Source of the DNA: Borborobacter arsenicus
Lineage (GTDB): Bacteria; Pseudomonadota; Alphaproteobacteria; Rhizobiales; Rhizobiaceae
Direction of reading: 5' to 3'
Assembly: GCF_003934165.1 (NCBI RefSeq)
Contig: NZ_RKST01000006.1
Location: 1 to 64,000 of the forward strand
DNA: 64,000 nt
The translations under genes and the position numbers were made by a program. Below, piece after piece: positions 53,741 to 62,918 of the stretch. The first letter of the stretch is position 1. Each line of letters begins with the position of its first letter. The notes beneath the pieces are model-generated. The model had not been told where the DNA came from, ran no database searches, and worked only from the letters and a program-made list of their open reading frames with translations.

Positions 53741-55003
53741 CTAATCCGCCTTCAGCACATGCAGATGGAAGCCACCATAGATCGAGGAGCGGTCGCGCCC
53801 ATGCAGCGCCTTCGATTCCGTCTCGCGATAGGCCCAGCGCTGCAGGATCGATGGTTCGACCCGCCCGGGCAGGAGGTTTTCGGCGGCCGCGGTGCGGAAG
53901 ATCACCCGCGCGCCGGGAGCGGCCGTCCGGGTAATCTCGCGCCACAGCTCGTTCAACTGCCCATCCGTCATCCAGTCCTGCGCATCGAGCAGCACGAAGC
54001 AGTCGACGGATCCGTCCGGCTTGGCGGCAAGGAACTCGGTGAAGGAGGCGTTGACCACGCTCGCCCGGCCTATGCGGGCGCGGATCGCCGCGAAATTGCC
54101 CCGCGACAGATAGGGCGGCAGCGGCCCGGCCTCTTCATGGCTGTAGCTGCGGCCGAAGGCCTGCCAGGCGAAATAGTTCTCCGAAAGGGGGAAATCGCAG
54201 GCCAGCCGCTCGAGCCGTGCCCGCAGGATAGAGGCCATGCCCGCATCGCCGGCGCTCGCCAGCGCATTATATTGCTGCGGCGGGATGCCGAGACCGAACA
54301 GCGAGGATTTGCGCGAGGTCGCCCAGCGCACCAGCCGCTTTTCGAACAGCGGCGCGATCGCGGCATCGAAGAAGCGGCGCTGGTCGTCAAGCGTCTCGGC
54401 CTTGAGCAGGTCGCGCGGGTCGATGCCGTAGAGGCGCGCCACGCGGTGCCCGCAGCCGATGAAGAAGCCGAGCAGTCCGTGCCGGTAGAGGTCGCGCGTA
54501 AAGATCGAGATCCGGCGCCGCCCAGACAGCGTCCGTTTTTCCCAATAGGCACGGCTTTGCGCATCAAGATGCGGTTGGATGAAGCGTTGATAGGCCGCGA
54601 TATTTCCGCGGTCATCAGCCTTGCCGTAGAAGCGGTAGAAGGTCTCGTATTCCGGGAAATTGGCCACCGCCGCAAGCTTCAGCCGGTTGAAGGCGACATG
54701 CGCCGTATTGAGATCGACGGCCTCGACGCTCGCCGGATCGGCGATCAGGTAGGAGAGCGCATTGCAGCCGCCCGAAGCGATGGTGACGATGCGGTCGCCT
54801 GGCCTGATCCTGAGCGCCTGCATGTCGACATCGGGGTCCTCCCAAATCTGCGGATAGACCAGCCCCTTGAATACATGGGCAAAAAGGCGCTCGGAAAGGC
54901 CGGCCCTGGAAAGTAGCGGGTTCTGCCGCACGGCACGGTCGAGCCTTGTGCGCCCCGCCGGCTTTGCGGCATCGGGCTTGCGGAGCGTGAGAGCGCCTGA
55001 CAT
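53741..55003 (-). CDS. btaA: SAM:diacylglycerol 3-amino-3-carboxypropyl transferase BtaA
   Basis: 420 residues from the ATG at 55003, 10 bases after AGGGA; the ATG at 55012 directly abuts that site. DUF3419 family: GLVYPQIWEDPDVDMQAL, IVTIASGGCNALSYL (SAM site), AVDLNTAH, and the C-terminal DCFVLLDAQDWM. BtaA moves the aminocarboxypropyl group of SAM onto diacylglycerol, the first step of betaine-lipid synthesis. In rhizobia btaAB is induced by phosphate limitation. Lies in a minus-strand run with a glycosyltransferase and a PlcP-type enzyme. Confidence 0.92.
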   Translation of the reverse strand: MSGALTLRKPDAAKPAGRTRLDRAVRQNPLLSRAGLSERLFAHVFKGLVYPQIWEDPDVDMQALRIRPGDRIVTIASGGCNALSYLIADPASVEAVDLNTAHVAFNRLKLAAVANFPEYETFYRFYGKADDRGNIAAYQRFIQPHLDAQSRAYWEKRTLSGRRRISIFTRDLYRHGLLGFFIGCGHRVARLYGIDPRDLLKAETLDDQRRFFDAAIAPLFEKRLVRWATSRKSSLFGLGIPPQQYNALASAGDAGMASILRARLERLACDFPLSENYFAWQAFGRSYSHEEAGPLPPYLSRGNFAAIRARIGRASVVNASFTEFLAAKPDGSVDCFVLLDAQDWMTDGQLNELWREITRTAAPGARVIFRTAAAENLLPGRVEPSILQRWAYRETESKALHGRDRSSIYGGFHLHVLKAD

Positions 55004-55026
55004 CGATTGCATATCCCTATTGGAAT

Positions 55027-56040
55027 TCAGGCTGCCGCCTGGTCTGCGGCGGGCCGAAGATGGGCGAGAAACTGCGCGGCGCATTCGTCCCAGCTATAGG
55101 CAAGGGCGCGACTGCGGGCCTGTTCGCGCGGCACTTCCAGCGCGCCGAGCGCCGCCTGCCGCAAATCCTCCGACAGCACCCCGCATTGCGTGTCGCCGAC
55201 AATGTCGAGCGGCCCGGTTACCGGATAGGCCGCGACCGGGCAGCCGCTCGCCAGCGCCTCCAGCAGCACATTGCCGAAAGTGTCGGTGCGCGAGGGAAAG
55301 ACGAAGACGTCGCTCGCCGCATAGATGCCGGCCAGTTCCTCGCCGGTGCGCGTGCCGAGGAAATGCACCTGCGGATAGCGCGCCTTCAGCCGGGCGAGGT
55401 CCGGCCCGTCGCCCACCACTACCTTGCTTCCCGGCAAGTCGAGATCGAGAAAGGCAGGCAGGTTCTTTTCCACCGCCACCCTTCCGACATTGAGGAAGAT
55501 CGGCCCCTTCAGGCCGAGATCGGCCTTTTTGCGCGGATTGAAAAGCTCGGTGTCCACGCCGCGCGTCCATGGCCGCAGATTGATGAAACCCTTTGCCGCC
55601 AGTTCCGCCGCCAGCGAGGGCGTCGCCACCAGCGTGCCGCAACTGGCATTGTGGAAGCGGCGCATGCAGGCATAGCTCCAGCTTTCCGGCACCGGCGTGC
55701 GGGCGCGCAGGAATTCGGGAAACCGCGTGTGATAGCTGGTGGTGAAGGACCTGCCGCCGGCAAGACAGACGCGCCGCGCCAGCAAGCCGAGCGGCCCTTC
55801 GGTGGCGATATGGATGCAGTCGGGCGCGACATCCTCAATCCGCCGCGCAATCCGCCGCACGGAGGAAAGCGCAAGCCTGATCTCCGGATAGGAGGGCAGC
55901 GGCAGGGTCGGGTAGCCTTCGGGCGTCAGGAACGTCACCTCGACGCCACGTTCCTCAAGCGCCTCGCCCAGTCTTTCCAGCGTGCGCACCACGCCGTTGA
56001 CTTGCGGGCGCCAGGCATCGGTGACGATCAGAACGCGCAT
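55027..56040 (-). CDS. GT4 glycosyltransferase, probable glycolipid (Agt-type) synthase
   Basis: 337 residues from the ATG at 56040 (MRVLIVTDAWRPQVNGVVRT). GT-B fold: N-terminal acceptor domain, then IFLNVGRVAVEKNLPAFLDL and the donor-site E-x7-E region FPSRTDTFGNVLLEALASG. Family members glycosylate diacylglycerol or phosphatidylinositol. Its gene stands between plcP and btaA. In Agrobacterium and marine alphaproteobacteria a GT4 enzyme (Agt) next to plcP makes glucosyl- or glucuronosyl-diacylglycerol in phosphate starvation. That role is inferred here; upstream UDP-glucose dehydrogenase could supply UDP-glucuronate. Confidence 0.75.
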   Translation of the reverse strand: MRVLIVTDAWRPQVNGVVRTLERLGEALEERGVEVTFLTPEGYPTLPLPSYPEIRLALSSVRRIARRIEDVAPDCIHIATEGPLGLLARRVCLAGGRSFTTSYHTRFPEFLRARTPVPESWSYACMRRFHNASCGTLVATPSLAAELAAKGFINLRPWTRGVDTELFNPRKKADLGLKGPIFLNVGRVAVEKNLPAFLDLDLPGSKVVVGDGPDLARLKARYPQVHFLGTRTGEELAGIYAASDVFVFPSRTDTFGNVLLEALASGCPVAAYPVTGPLDIVGDTQCGVLSEDLRQAALGALEVPREQARSRALAYSWDECAAQFLAHLRPAADQAAA

Positions 56041-56047
56041 AGACGGG

Positions 56048-56884
56048 TCACGCTGCACGGCGGCGCCAGGGCACGATGGCAAGCGACCGCTGCTCGTTGA
56101 GCAGCCGGCTCATCCTAGCCCAGCGGATGATCTCCATCCGCCCGTCTTCATGTTCGACAACGGCCGTACAGCTTTCGACCCAGTCGCCCGTATTGATGTA
56201 GGTGAAGCCGTCGAAATCGCGCATGGCAGCGCTGTGGATGTGGCCGCAAATGACGCCGTCGACGCCTTGGCGCTGCGCTTCCGCGGCAAGCGTCTCCTCG
56301 AACTTGCCGATGAAGTTGACGGCGTTCTTGACCTTCAGCTTGGCCCATGCCGACAACGACCAGTAGGTAAAGCCCAGCTTGCGCCGGATCAGGTTGATAT
56401 GGGTGCTGAGCCTCAGCGCGATCTCATAGGCCCAGTCGCCGAAATAGGCGAGCCAGCGCGCATGGCGCACCACCACGTCGAATATGTCGCCATGGATCAC
56501 GAGATAGCGCTTGCCATCGGCCGCCGCGTGCAACGCCGTCTCGCGCACCTCGATGCCGCCGAAATGCGAGCCATAGAACTCGCGCAGAAACTCGTCGTGA
56601 TTGCCGGGGATATAGATGATCTTCGTGCCCTTGCGCGCCTTGCGCAGCAATTTCTGGACGACGTCGTTGTGGCTTTGCGGCCAGTACCAGCCCGATCGCA
56701 ACCGCCAGCCATCGACAATATCGCCGACCAGATAGATGGTTTCGGCGTCGTGATGCTTCAGGAATTCAAGCAGCGCCTCGACCTGATTTCCGCGCATGCC
56801 CAGATGAATGTCGGAGATGAACAGGGCCCGGTATTTCCGGCCTTGCGGGTTGTCGGTCGAATCGTCGTTTGCGGAAGTTTTCAT
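56048..56884 (-). CDS. plcP: PlcP-type phospholipase C (metallophosphoesterase)
   Basis: 278 residues from the ATG at 56884; the ATG at 56893 is an alternative. Calcineurin-like motifs: FISDIHLG (D25, H27), LVGDIVDGW (D55), GNHDEFL (N95, H96), VIHGDIFD and GHIHSA. Often annotated as UDP-2,3-diacylglucosamine diphosphatase, but the sequence around WYWPQSHNDVVQKLLRKARK and the neighbours match rhizobial PlcP, a phospholipase C that releases diacylglycerol from phosphatidylcholine in phosphate starvation. The product is substrate for both BtaA and the GT4 enzyme encoded next, making a coherent pathway. Confidence 0.75.
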   Translation of the reverse strand: MKTSANDDSTDNPQGRKYRALFISDIHLGMRGNQVEALLEFLKHHDAETIYLVGDIVDGWRLRSGWYWPQSHNDVVQKLLRKARKGTKIIYIPGNHDEFLREFYGSHFGGIEVRETALHAAADGKRYLVIHGDIFDVVVRHARWLAYFGDWAYEIALRLSTHINLIRRKLGFTYWSLSAWAKLKVKNAVNFIGKFEETLAAEAQRQGVDGVICGHIHSAAMRDFDGFTYINTGDWVESCTAVVEHEDGRMEIIRWARMSRLLNEQRSLAIVPWRRRAA

Positions 56885-56894
56885 GGCCGGCATA

Positions 56895-58283
56895 TCACCT
56901 GTTTTCCATGACAGGCGAGTGACGGCGGGCGCTTCGAATTGCCGGCGTCGGACCTGTCGAAATGTCGGTGTTTTTGTCCTGCGGCACGCCGATCGCACTC
57001 AGGACGAAGCCGTGCCTGCGAGCTTCGATTGGATCGAAGGCGTGGCGGAAATCGACCAGCACGCGCTCTTTCACCACGCGGGCCAGCCGGCCGAGATCGA
57101 GCGCCTTCAGCGCCCTCCAATCGGTCATTAGCACGACAATGTCGGCGCCGGCCGCGCATTCATAAGGGTCGTCGAAGAACTCGACTTCGTCCAGCAGCGC
57201 ACGCGCATTGGCCATGCCCTGCGGATCATGGGCGCGTATGCGCGCGCCCACCCGCTGCAAGGCCTCGATCAGCGGGATCGACGGCGCCTCGCGCATGTCG
57301 TCGGTCTCGGGCTTGAATGTCAGGCCGAGAATGGCAACGCTGCGGCCTTCGGCGTGGCCACCCAGCGCATCGATGACCTTCAGCGCCATGCGCCGCTTGC
57401 GGGCATCATTGGCGACGATCGATTCCTGGATGATGCGCAGCGCAACGCCGTGGTCCTGCGAGGTGCGCAGCAGGGCAAGCGTATCCTTGGGAAAGCAGGA
57501 ACCGCCATAGCCCGGCCCGGCATTGAGGCATGAAGCACCGATCCGCCGGTCGAGGCCCATGCCCAACGCCACATCGCGGACATCGGCGCCGACGCTCTCG
57601 CACAGATCGGCCATTTCGTTGATGTAGGAGATCTTCACCGCCAAAAAGGCATTGGCTGCATATTTGATCAGTTCGGCCGTGCGCCGCTTCGTCGTCACAA
57701 CCGGAATGCCCTGCAGCCGCAACGGCTCGTACATCGCCTGCAATATGCCCGCCGCCCGCTCGTCATCGGCGCCGATCACCACGCGGTCGGGCTGCTGGAA
57801 ATCGGTGACCGCACTGCCCTGCCGCAGGAATTCGGGGTTCGAGGCAACCGCAAAACCGGCATCGGGGCGTACCCTGCCGATGATCCGCTCGATATCGTCG
57901 CCGGTGCCGATGGGAACGGTGGATTTGACCACTACCACGGTGAAGCCGCTGATCGAGGCCGCGACTTCCTTGGCCGCGGCGTAGACGAAGGCAAGGTCAG
58001 CCTCGCCGTCCCGCAGCCTCGGCGGTGTCCCCACCGCAATCATCACCACATCGGCAGCCGCGATCGCCGGCGCGGCATCGGTCGTAAATGAAAGCAGCCC
58101 CTGCCTGACGGCCTGCGCCATCAGCACGTCCAGCCCCGGTTCGTAGATCGGCATCACCCCTTGCCGCAGCGCCGCGATCTTGGCTGCATCCTTGTCGACG
58201 CCGACGACCTCATGTCCCCAGCTTGCAAGGCAGGCGGCCGAAACAAGGCCGACATAGCCGGTGCCGATGATTGCAATCTTCAC
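56895..58283 (-). CDS. ugd: UDP-glucose 6-dehydrogenase
   Basis: 462 residues; family length is about 440. N-terminal Rossmann domain (KIAIIGTGYVGLVSAACLAS), VVKSTVPIGTGDD, ASNPEFLRQGSAV, KYAANAFLAVKISYINE, GPGYGGSCFPKDTLAL with the catalytic Cys, and FKPETDDMREAPS. It makes UDP-glucuronate for EPS, LPS or glucuronosyl lipids. The last 25 residues are unusual for the family and their codons contain the PHO-box-like site at 56908-56925. The stop is 1 to 10 bases from the plcP start, so the genes could be read together as well as separately. Confidence 0.92.
   Translation of the reverse strand: MKIAIIGTGYVGLVSAACLASWGHEVVGVDKDAAKIAALRQGVMPIYEPGLDVLMAQAVRQGLLSFTTDAAPAIAAADVVMIAVGTPPRLRDGEADLAFVYAAAKEVAASISGFTVVVVKSTVPIGTGDDIERIIGRVRPDAGFAVASNPEFLRQGSAVTDFQQPDRVVIGADDERAAGILQAMYEPLRLQGIPVVTTKRRTAELIKYAANAFLAVKISYINEMADLCESVGADVRDVALGMGLDRRIGASCLNAGPGYGGSCFPKDTLALLRTSQDHGVALRIIQESIVANDARKRRMALKVIDALGGHAEGRSVAILGLTFKPETDDMREAPSIPLIEALQRVGARIRAHDPQGMANARALLDEVEFFDDPYECAAGADIVVLMTDWRALKALDLGRLARVVKERVLVDFRHAFDPIEARRHGFVLSAIGVPQDKNTDISTGPTPAIRSARRHSPVMENR
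56908..56925 (-). promoter_or_regulatory. PHO-box-like site before plcP, inside the end of ugd
   Basis: On the minus strand: CCGTCAC-TCGC-CTGTCAT, two 7-base direct repeats with a 4-base spacer, as in the PhoB consensus CTGTCAT-N4-CTGTCAT (12 of 14 positions agree if the last base may be C or T). It reads in the direction of plcP. TGATAT 10 bases after the box could be a -10 element, which would put the start of transcription near the ATG at 56884 and suggest a leaderless or very short leader transcript. Confidence 0.6.
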
Positions 58284-58642
58284 GAGCCAACCCTCCCGCG
58301 AGAAGAAGACCGATGCCGAAGGCAGGGGCCTTGATTCGCATTGGTGCCGGACCCTGAGTAGACCTGCTGTTTGACACCTGTATTACAGCGCAACGGGCAA
58401 TGGCTGCGGGCGGCCTGCGCCGCTGCCGGAGCCGTGCCCGGCAGCGGTGATCCCCAGCCTTCGGCGGTTAGGGTTAGCCGGTAAGGTTAAGTTAACGATT
58501 CGTTAGCAATAAAATTCGAAAGCCGGCATGACAGGGCCGGGGTGCGGAGCAACCGCGGGCTTGCGGGGTAGCTAAGGGGAGCAGGTTCGCCGCTTCGCAC
58601 CCCACCTTTGCGGCGTAGTGTAGTGCGCGCAGCCGTCCGCCC
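58284..58642. other. Intergenic region upstream of ugd
   Basis: About 360 bases between the ugd start and the stop of the EamA-type gene (both minus). The ugd promoter should be here. It contains an AT-rich run near 58480-58520 (GTTAAGTTAACGATTCGTTAG) and a GC-rich part with an inverted GCCGGGCACGG/CCGTGCCCGGC-like pattern near 58410-58445 that could end or pause transcription. No gene was recognised. Confidence 0.4.
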
Positions 58643-59572
58643 TCAGCGAATATCGGCTTCCGGCCCGGTCGTGCTCGCCTCGCGCGTGGCCATCCTGTGG
58701 CCGCCATATTCGGCGATCATGATGCCGCCCAGCACCATCGCCAGCGCCACCCCATGATAGAGATGGACGGCCTCGCCCAGGATCAGCACCGCAAGCAGCG
58801 CGCCCCAGAGCGGCATGAAATTGACGAACAGGCCGGCACGGTTGGCGCCGATCATCTCGACCGCGCGGATATAGAGGATCTGCGACAGGATCGAGGGGAA
58901 CAGCACCACGAAGCCGATGATGACCCAGCCCTGCCAATCGGGCAGGATCATGCTGCCCAGGGCCGCCTCGGCGACAGCGAAGGGAACGGCCGAGATGAAG
59001 CCGCCGAAGCACAGCGCCGCCATCAGGCTCGACCAGTGCAGCTTGGGTTTCAGCCTGAGCGCGGCGGTGTAGAGGCCATAGGAGACGACGGCGACCAGCA
59101 TCAGCGCGTCGCCGAAATTCATGTCGAGCGCAAACAGCCGCCGGAAGTCGCCATGTAGCGCCGTCAGCATCACGCCGGCGAAGGACAGCGTGAAGCCGGC
59201 GACCTGGGCGACGCCCACGCGGGTGCGAAACAGGACGAAGCTCGCCACGAAGACCAGAAGCGGCATGCCGCCCTGTTCGATGCTGATATTGATGGCCGAG
59301 GTGTAGAGCAGCGCGCAATACATCGCCACGGAGTAGGCGGTGAAACCGAGCGTCCCCATGAGCAGCAGATAGGGCAGGTGCCGGCGAAGCAGCTTCATGT
59401 CCTTGGGCAGGTGCCCGCTGCCGAGCGCCAGCAGGACCGGCAGCGCCAGCCCCCAGCGCGCCATCGCCAGGAACATGGGCGAGACATGACCGACCGCGAG
59501 CTTGCCTGCAATCACATTGCCTGCCCAAAACAGCATGGTCAGGAGCAGAATCACATAGGCGGTACGGTGCAT
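58643..59572 (-). CDS. EamA/DMT-family exporter
   Basis: 309 residues from the ATG at 59572 (MHRTAYVILLLTMLFWAGNV); ten further residues upstream are possible. Ten membrane helices in two EamA repeats, the first with FWAGNVIAGKLAVGHVSP and the second starting near residue 150 (LMLVAVVSYGLYTAAL). Such carriers export amino acids or other metabolites; no substrate can be named. Divergent from purA. Confidence 0.88.
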   Translation of the reverse strand: MHRTAYVILLLTMLFWAGNVIAGKLAVGHVSPMFLAMARWGLALPVLLALGSGHLPKDMKLLRRHLPYLLLMGTLGFTAYSVAMYCALLYTSAINISIEQGGMPLLVFVASFVLFRTRVGVAQVAGFTLSFAGVMLTALHGDFRRLFALDMNFGDALMLVAVVSYGLYTAALRLKPKLHWSSLMAALCFGGFISAVPFAVAEAALGSMILPDWQGWVIIGFVVLFPSILSQILYIRAVEMIGANRAGLFVNFMPLWGALLAVLILGEAVHLYHGVALAMVLGGIMIAEYGGHRMATREASTTGPEADIR

Positions 59573-59771
59573 TTTCTGGCTCGGTGATGAAAGAGGCGCC
59601 AACAGGCATCAGTTGCGGCTTGAAGTAAATTCGACGAAAGCCGCTGTTTGTTGTGCCTGATCCCGGCCGATACGGCAAAGAATGGTCGCGTTCGGCGAAC
59701 CTTGACGTTATAGAGGCCTGTCGTTTTTACATGCAAGCCGGCCAGCCGGCAGCGTTTGAAGGAAAGATATC

Positions 59772-61070
59772 ATGGCCAATGTGGTGGTCGTCGGTTCCCA
59801 GTGGGGTGATGAAGGCAAGGGCAAGATCGTCGACTGGCTGTCCGAGCGCGCCGACGTCGTTGTGCGGTTCCAGGGCGGCCACAATGCCGGCCATACGCTC
59901 GTCGTCGACGGCAAGGTCTACAAGCTGTCGCTGCTGCCGTCCGGCATCGTGCGCGAGGGCAAGCTTTCCGTCATCGGCAACGGCGTGGTGTTCGATCCGC
60001 ACGCCTTCGTGGCGGAAGCCGAGAAATTGCGCGCCCAGGGCGTGTCGGTCACGCCCGATCGCCTGAAAATTGCCGAAAACACCGCGCTTATCCTGTCGCT
60101 TCATCGCGAGCTCGACGGATTCCGCGAAGACGCGGCCTCCAATTCGGGCACCAAAATCGGGACAACCCGCCGCGGCATCGGACCGGCCTATGAAGACAAG
60201 GTCGGCCGGCGCGCGATCCGGGTTATGGATCTGGCTGACTTGGACACATTACCGCAAAAGGTCGACCGCCTGCTCACGCATCACAATGCGCTGCGCCGCG
60301 GGCTCGGCCATGCCGAAGTCAAGCACGCCGCGATCATGCAGGAACTGACATCGGTGGCCGATGCCATCCTGCCCTACATGGACCGGGTCTGGAAAATCCT
60401 CGACGACAAGCGCCGCGCCGGCGAGCGCATCCTGTTCGAGGGCGCGCAGGGCACTCTGCTCGACATCGACCACGGCACCTATCCTTTCGTCACCTCCTCC
60501 AACACGGTGGCTGGCCAGGCCGCTCCCGGCTCGGGCATGGGGCCGGACGCCATCGGCTATGTGCTGGGCATCACCAAGGCCTATACCACCCGCGTCGGCG
60601 AAGGCCCCTTCCCGACCGAGCAGAACAACGAGATCGGCGAATTCCTCGGCACCAAGGGCCGTGAGTTCGGCGTCGTCACCGGGCGCAAGCGCCGCTGCGG
60701 CTGGTTCGATGCGGTGCTGGTGCGCCAGGCGGTGGCGGTGAACGGCATCAGCGGCATTGCGCTGACCAAGCTCGACGTGCTCGACGGGCTCGACGAGATC
60801 AAGGTCTGCACCGGCTACAGGCTCGACGGCCAGGAGATCGACTACCTGCCGGCAAGCCAGGGCGCGCAGGCTCGCGTCGAGCCGATCTACGAGACGCTGG
60901 AAGGCTGGCAGGGCACCACGGCCGGCGCACGCAGCTGGAACGACCTGCCTGCCCAGGCGGTCAAATATGTCCGTCATATCGAGGAACTCATCGGCGCGCC
61001 GGTGGCGCTTCTGTCCACCAGCCCCGAGCGCGACGACACCATACTTGTGACGGATCCGTTCCAAGACTAA
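59772..61070 (+). CDS. purA: Adenylosuccinate synthetase PurA
   Basis: 432 residues, the standard length. QWGDEGKGK (residues 10-18, GTP loop), [47 protein letters not shown], and [11 protein letters not shown]. It joins aspartate to IMP using GTP in AMP synthesis. A core chromosomal gene, suggesting that this end of the window is not a mobile region. Confidence 0.97.
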   Translation: MANVVVVGSQWGDEGKGKIVDWLSERADVVVRFQGGHNAGHTLVVDGKVYKLSLLPSGIVREGKLSVIGNGVVFDPHAFVAEAEKLRAQGVSVTPDRLKIAENTALILSLHRELDGFREDAASNSGTKIGTTRRGIGPAYEDKVGRRAIRVMDLADLDTLPQKVDRLLTHHNALRRGLGHAEVKHAAIMQELTSVADAILPYMDRVWKILDDKRRAGERILFEGAQGTLLDIDHGTYPFVTSSNTVAGQAAPGSGMGPDAIGYVLGITKAYTTRVGEGPFPTEQNNEIGEFLGTKGREFGVVTGRKRRCGWFDAVLVRQAVAVNGISGIALTKLDVLDGLDEIKVCTGYRLDGQEIDYLPASQGAQARVEPIYETLEGWQGTTAGARSWNDLPAQAVKYVRHIEELIGAPVALLSTSPERDDTILVTDPFQD

Positions 61071-61133
61071 CTTCGTCCCCTTCCTGGGGGCACCGGCGCG
61101 GCGGCCGGCAGGAAACCACAGGTCGACAAAAGC

Positions 61134-62717
61134 ATGGCAGATTTCGTTGCGGTTCTGAAAAAGACGCTGGACGGGCTGAACGATCCGACGCCCGAACTGC
61201 GCCAGAGGGTCTATGACAAGGCCCGGGCGACGATTTCCGCGAAGCTGGCCGCCATCACGCCGCCGCCGCCCAAGGCCGTCGCCGAGCGGCAGAAGCGCGC
61301 GCTGGAAGACGCCATCGCCACGGTCGAGCAGCAATATCCCGACCGGCCGGGACCGAAAATCAGTCCCGACCCGCTGGCGGAGCTCGATGACGTCTTTGCC
61401 TCGATAGAGCGCCAGAAGAAGGACCCGCCGAAGAAGGCGGACGCCGAAAGCATCGATCCGGTGCCGCCCGCAGCGGAGCCTGCCGCCGAACCTGAGCCCG
61501 AACCGGAAAGCCCGCCGCCGCCCGAGGTCGAAAGCCTGCCCGAGCCGAAAGCGGAAAGCTGGCCCAAGACTACTCCCGTTGTCGCGCCGCCTCCCCCGGC
61601 ACCGGACGCTCCCGACGACGATGTGTTGCCTGCCCCCTCCCAGGGGTTCGGTCACGAACCCGGCTATGAACCGCAACAAGACAATGATCCGTTCGCCTCA
61701 GCGGAGGATGAACGCGAGCACACATACCAGCGCAAGCGTGGCTATGGGCTGATCGCGGCCCTGGTCGCAATCGCGGCCCTTGCCGCCGGCGGCTACGGCA
61801 TCTGGCTCAACAAGGAAGCGCTCTTCGGCCCGAATGCGCCGGCACCGGTGGCCGCCGCGCCGGAACAGCCCGCCTCGCCGCAGCAGCCCGCTGACGAGCC
61901 TGCCACCGAGACGGCGGCGCTGCCGCCGGCCGAGGAAGAACCGGCACCGGTCGCCGAGGAGCCTGCGACGCCGCAGAAATTCACCCAGCGCCTGACGCCC
62001 GAGGGCAAGGAGATCGATGCCGGACCGGCGGGCGGCGCCACCTCGCTCGGCGAGGGAACCTCGCTTGCGGCCGTCACCCAGCCGCCGGCCGGATCGACGT
62101 CGCCCCAGCCGCAAGAAGCCCCGTCCGCTTCCGAGCCCAGTGTCGCCGTCGGCCAGCGCGCCATCTTCTATGAGGAGCGCACCAATGTCGCCCAGGGCTC
62201 GGCCGAGCCGGGCAGCATCGTCTGGTCCCTCGTGCAGGAATCGCCGGGCGGCGACCTGCCGCCTGAGCCGGCCATCCGCGCCGAGGCGACCATTCCGGGC
62301 AAGGATGTGCAGTTGCGCATGACCATCCGCCGCAATGCCGACCAGACGCTGCCGGCAAGCCACATCATCGAGGTCATTTTCCTCACCCCGGAAGGCTTCG
62401 AGGGCGGCGGCATCGAAAACATATTGCGCGTGTCGATGAAGGGTTCCGAACAGGAAGCCGGCAGCCCGCTGATCGGCATTCCCGCCAAGATCGCCGACGG
62501 CTTCTTCCTCATCGCCCTCAATGACGGCAAGGCCGAGATCGACGCCAATATGACCCTGCTGCGCCGCCAGAGCTGGATCGACGTGCCGGTGATCTATAAA
62601 TCCGGCCGCCGTGCCCTGTTCACCATGGAAAAGGGCATTCCCGGCCAGAAGGCGTTCGAAGAGGCGATCAAGGCGTGGCAGGAAGCCGCCAGCGCCGAGG
62701 GCGAAGGCAACGGCTGA
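61134..62717 (+). CDS. Proline-rich single-pass membrane protein of unknown function
   Basis: 527 residues. N-terminal helical cytoplasmic part (1-100), a long low-complexity segment of Pro, Glu and Ala (about 105-195), a membrane helix (LIAALVAIAALAAGGYGIWL, about 205-224), a second Pro/Ala/Glu-rich linker, then a folded C-terminal domain from about residue 345 (ERTNVAQGSAEPGSIVWSLV onward). The layout is of an inner-membrane protein with a periplasmic domain. Hypothetical proteins of this type follow purA in many Hyphomicrobiales; no function is known. It starts 63 bases after purA. Confidence 0.75.
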   Translation: MADFVAVLKKTLDGLNDPTPELRQRVYDKARATISAKLAAITPPPPKAVAERQKRALEDAIATVEQQYPDRPGPKISPDPLAELDDVFASIERQKKDPPKKADAESIDPVPPAAEPAAEPEPEPESPPPPEVESLPEPKAESWPKTTPVVAPPPPAPDAPDDDVLPAPSQGFGHEPGYEPQQDNDPFASAEDEREHTYQRKRGYGLIAALVAIAALAAGGYGIWLNKEALFGPNAPAPVAAAPEQPASPQQPADEPATETAALPPAEEEPAPVAEEPATPQKFTQRLTPEGKEIDAGPAGGATSLGEGTSLAAVTQPPAGSTSPQPQEAPSASEPSVAVGQRAIFYEERTNVAQGSAEPGSIVWSLVQESPGGDLPPEPAIRAEATIPGKDVQLRMTIRRNADQTLPASHIIEVIFLTPEGFEGGGIENILRVSMKGSEQEAGSPLIGIPAKIADGFFLIALNDGKAEIDANMTLLRRQSWIDVPVIYKSGRRALFTMEKGIPGQKAFEEAIKAWQEAASAEGEGNG

Positions 62718-62776
62718 ACCCCTGCCATGACAGCGTGACCTCCCCCTGAGGACAGGGGAATCGCTTATGGCGCGAC

Positions 62777-62918
62777 CGACCCCCACTCCGCCTCGCTTCG
62801 CTCGCCACCTCTCCCCCTCAAAAGGGGAGAGGAAAGGTGCCAGCTTAGCGGAGGGCGCTTCCTCTCCCCCGTCGAACGGGGGAGAGGTGGTTTGCAAAGC
62901 AAACCGGAGTGGGGGTCG
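62777..62918. repeat. Large nested inverted repeat, dispersed intergenic type
   Basis: GACCCCCACTCCG at the left pairs with CGGAGTGGGGGTC at the right, about 115 bases apart. Inside are two further hairpins, CTCTCCCC/GGGGAGAG (62809-62831) and CTCTCCCCC/GGGGGAGAG (62862-62887), and a TTTGCAAAGCAAA palindrome. The whole could fold into a cloverleaf-like structure. This matches GC-rich repeats often found between Mesorhizobium genes. Confidence 0.7.

Noticed and set aside
58367-58384. CTGTTTG-ACAC-CTGTATT, a second PHO-box-like direct repeat upstream of ugd
   Set aside because: The spacing fits, but it points away from ugd (plus strand) and no plus-strand gene follows; matches to the consensus are only 4-5 of 7 per half.
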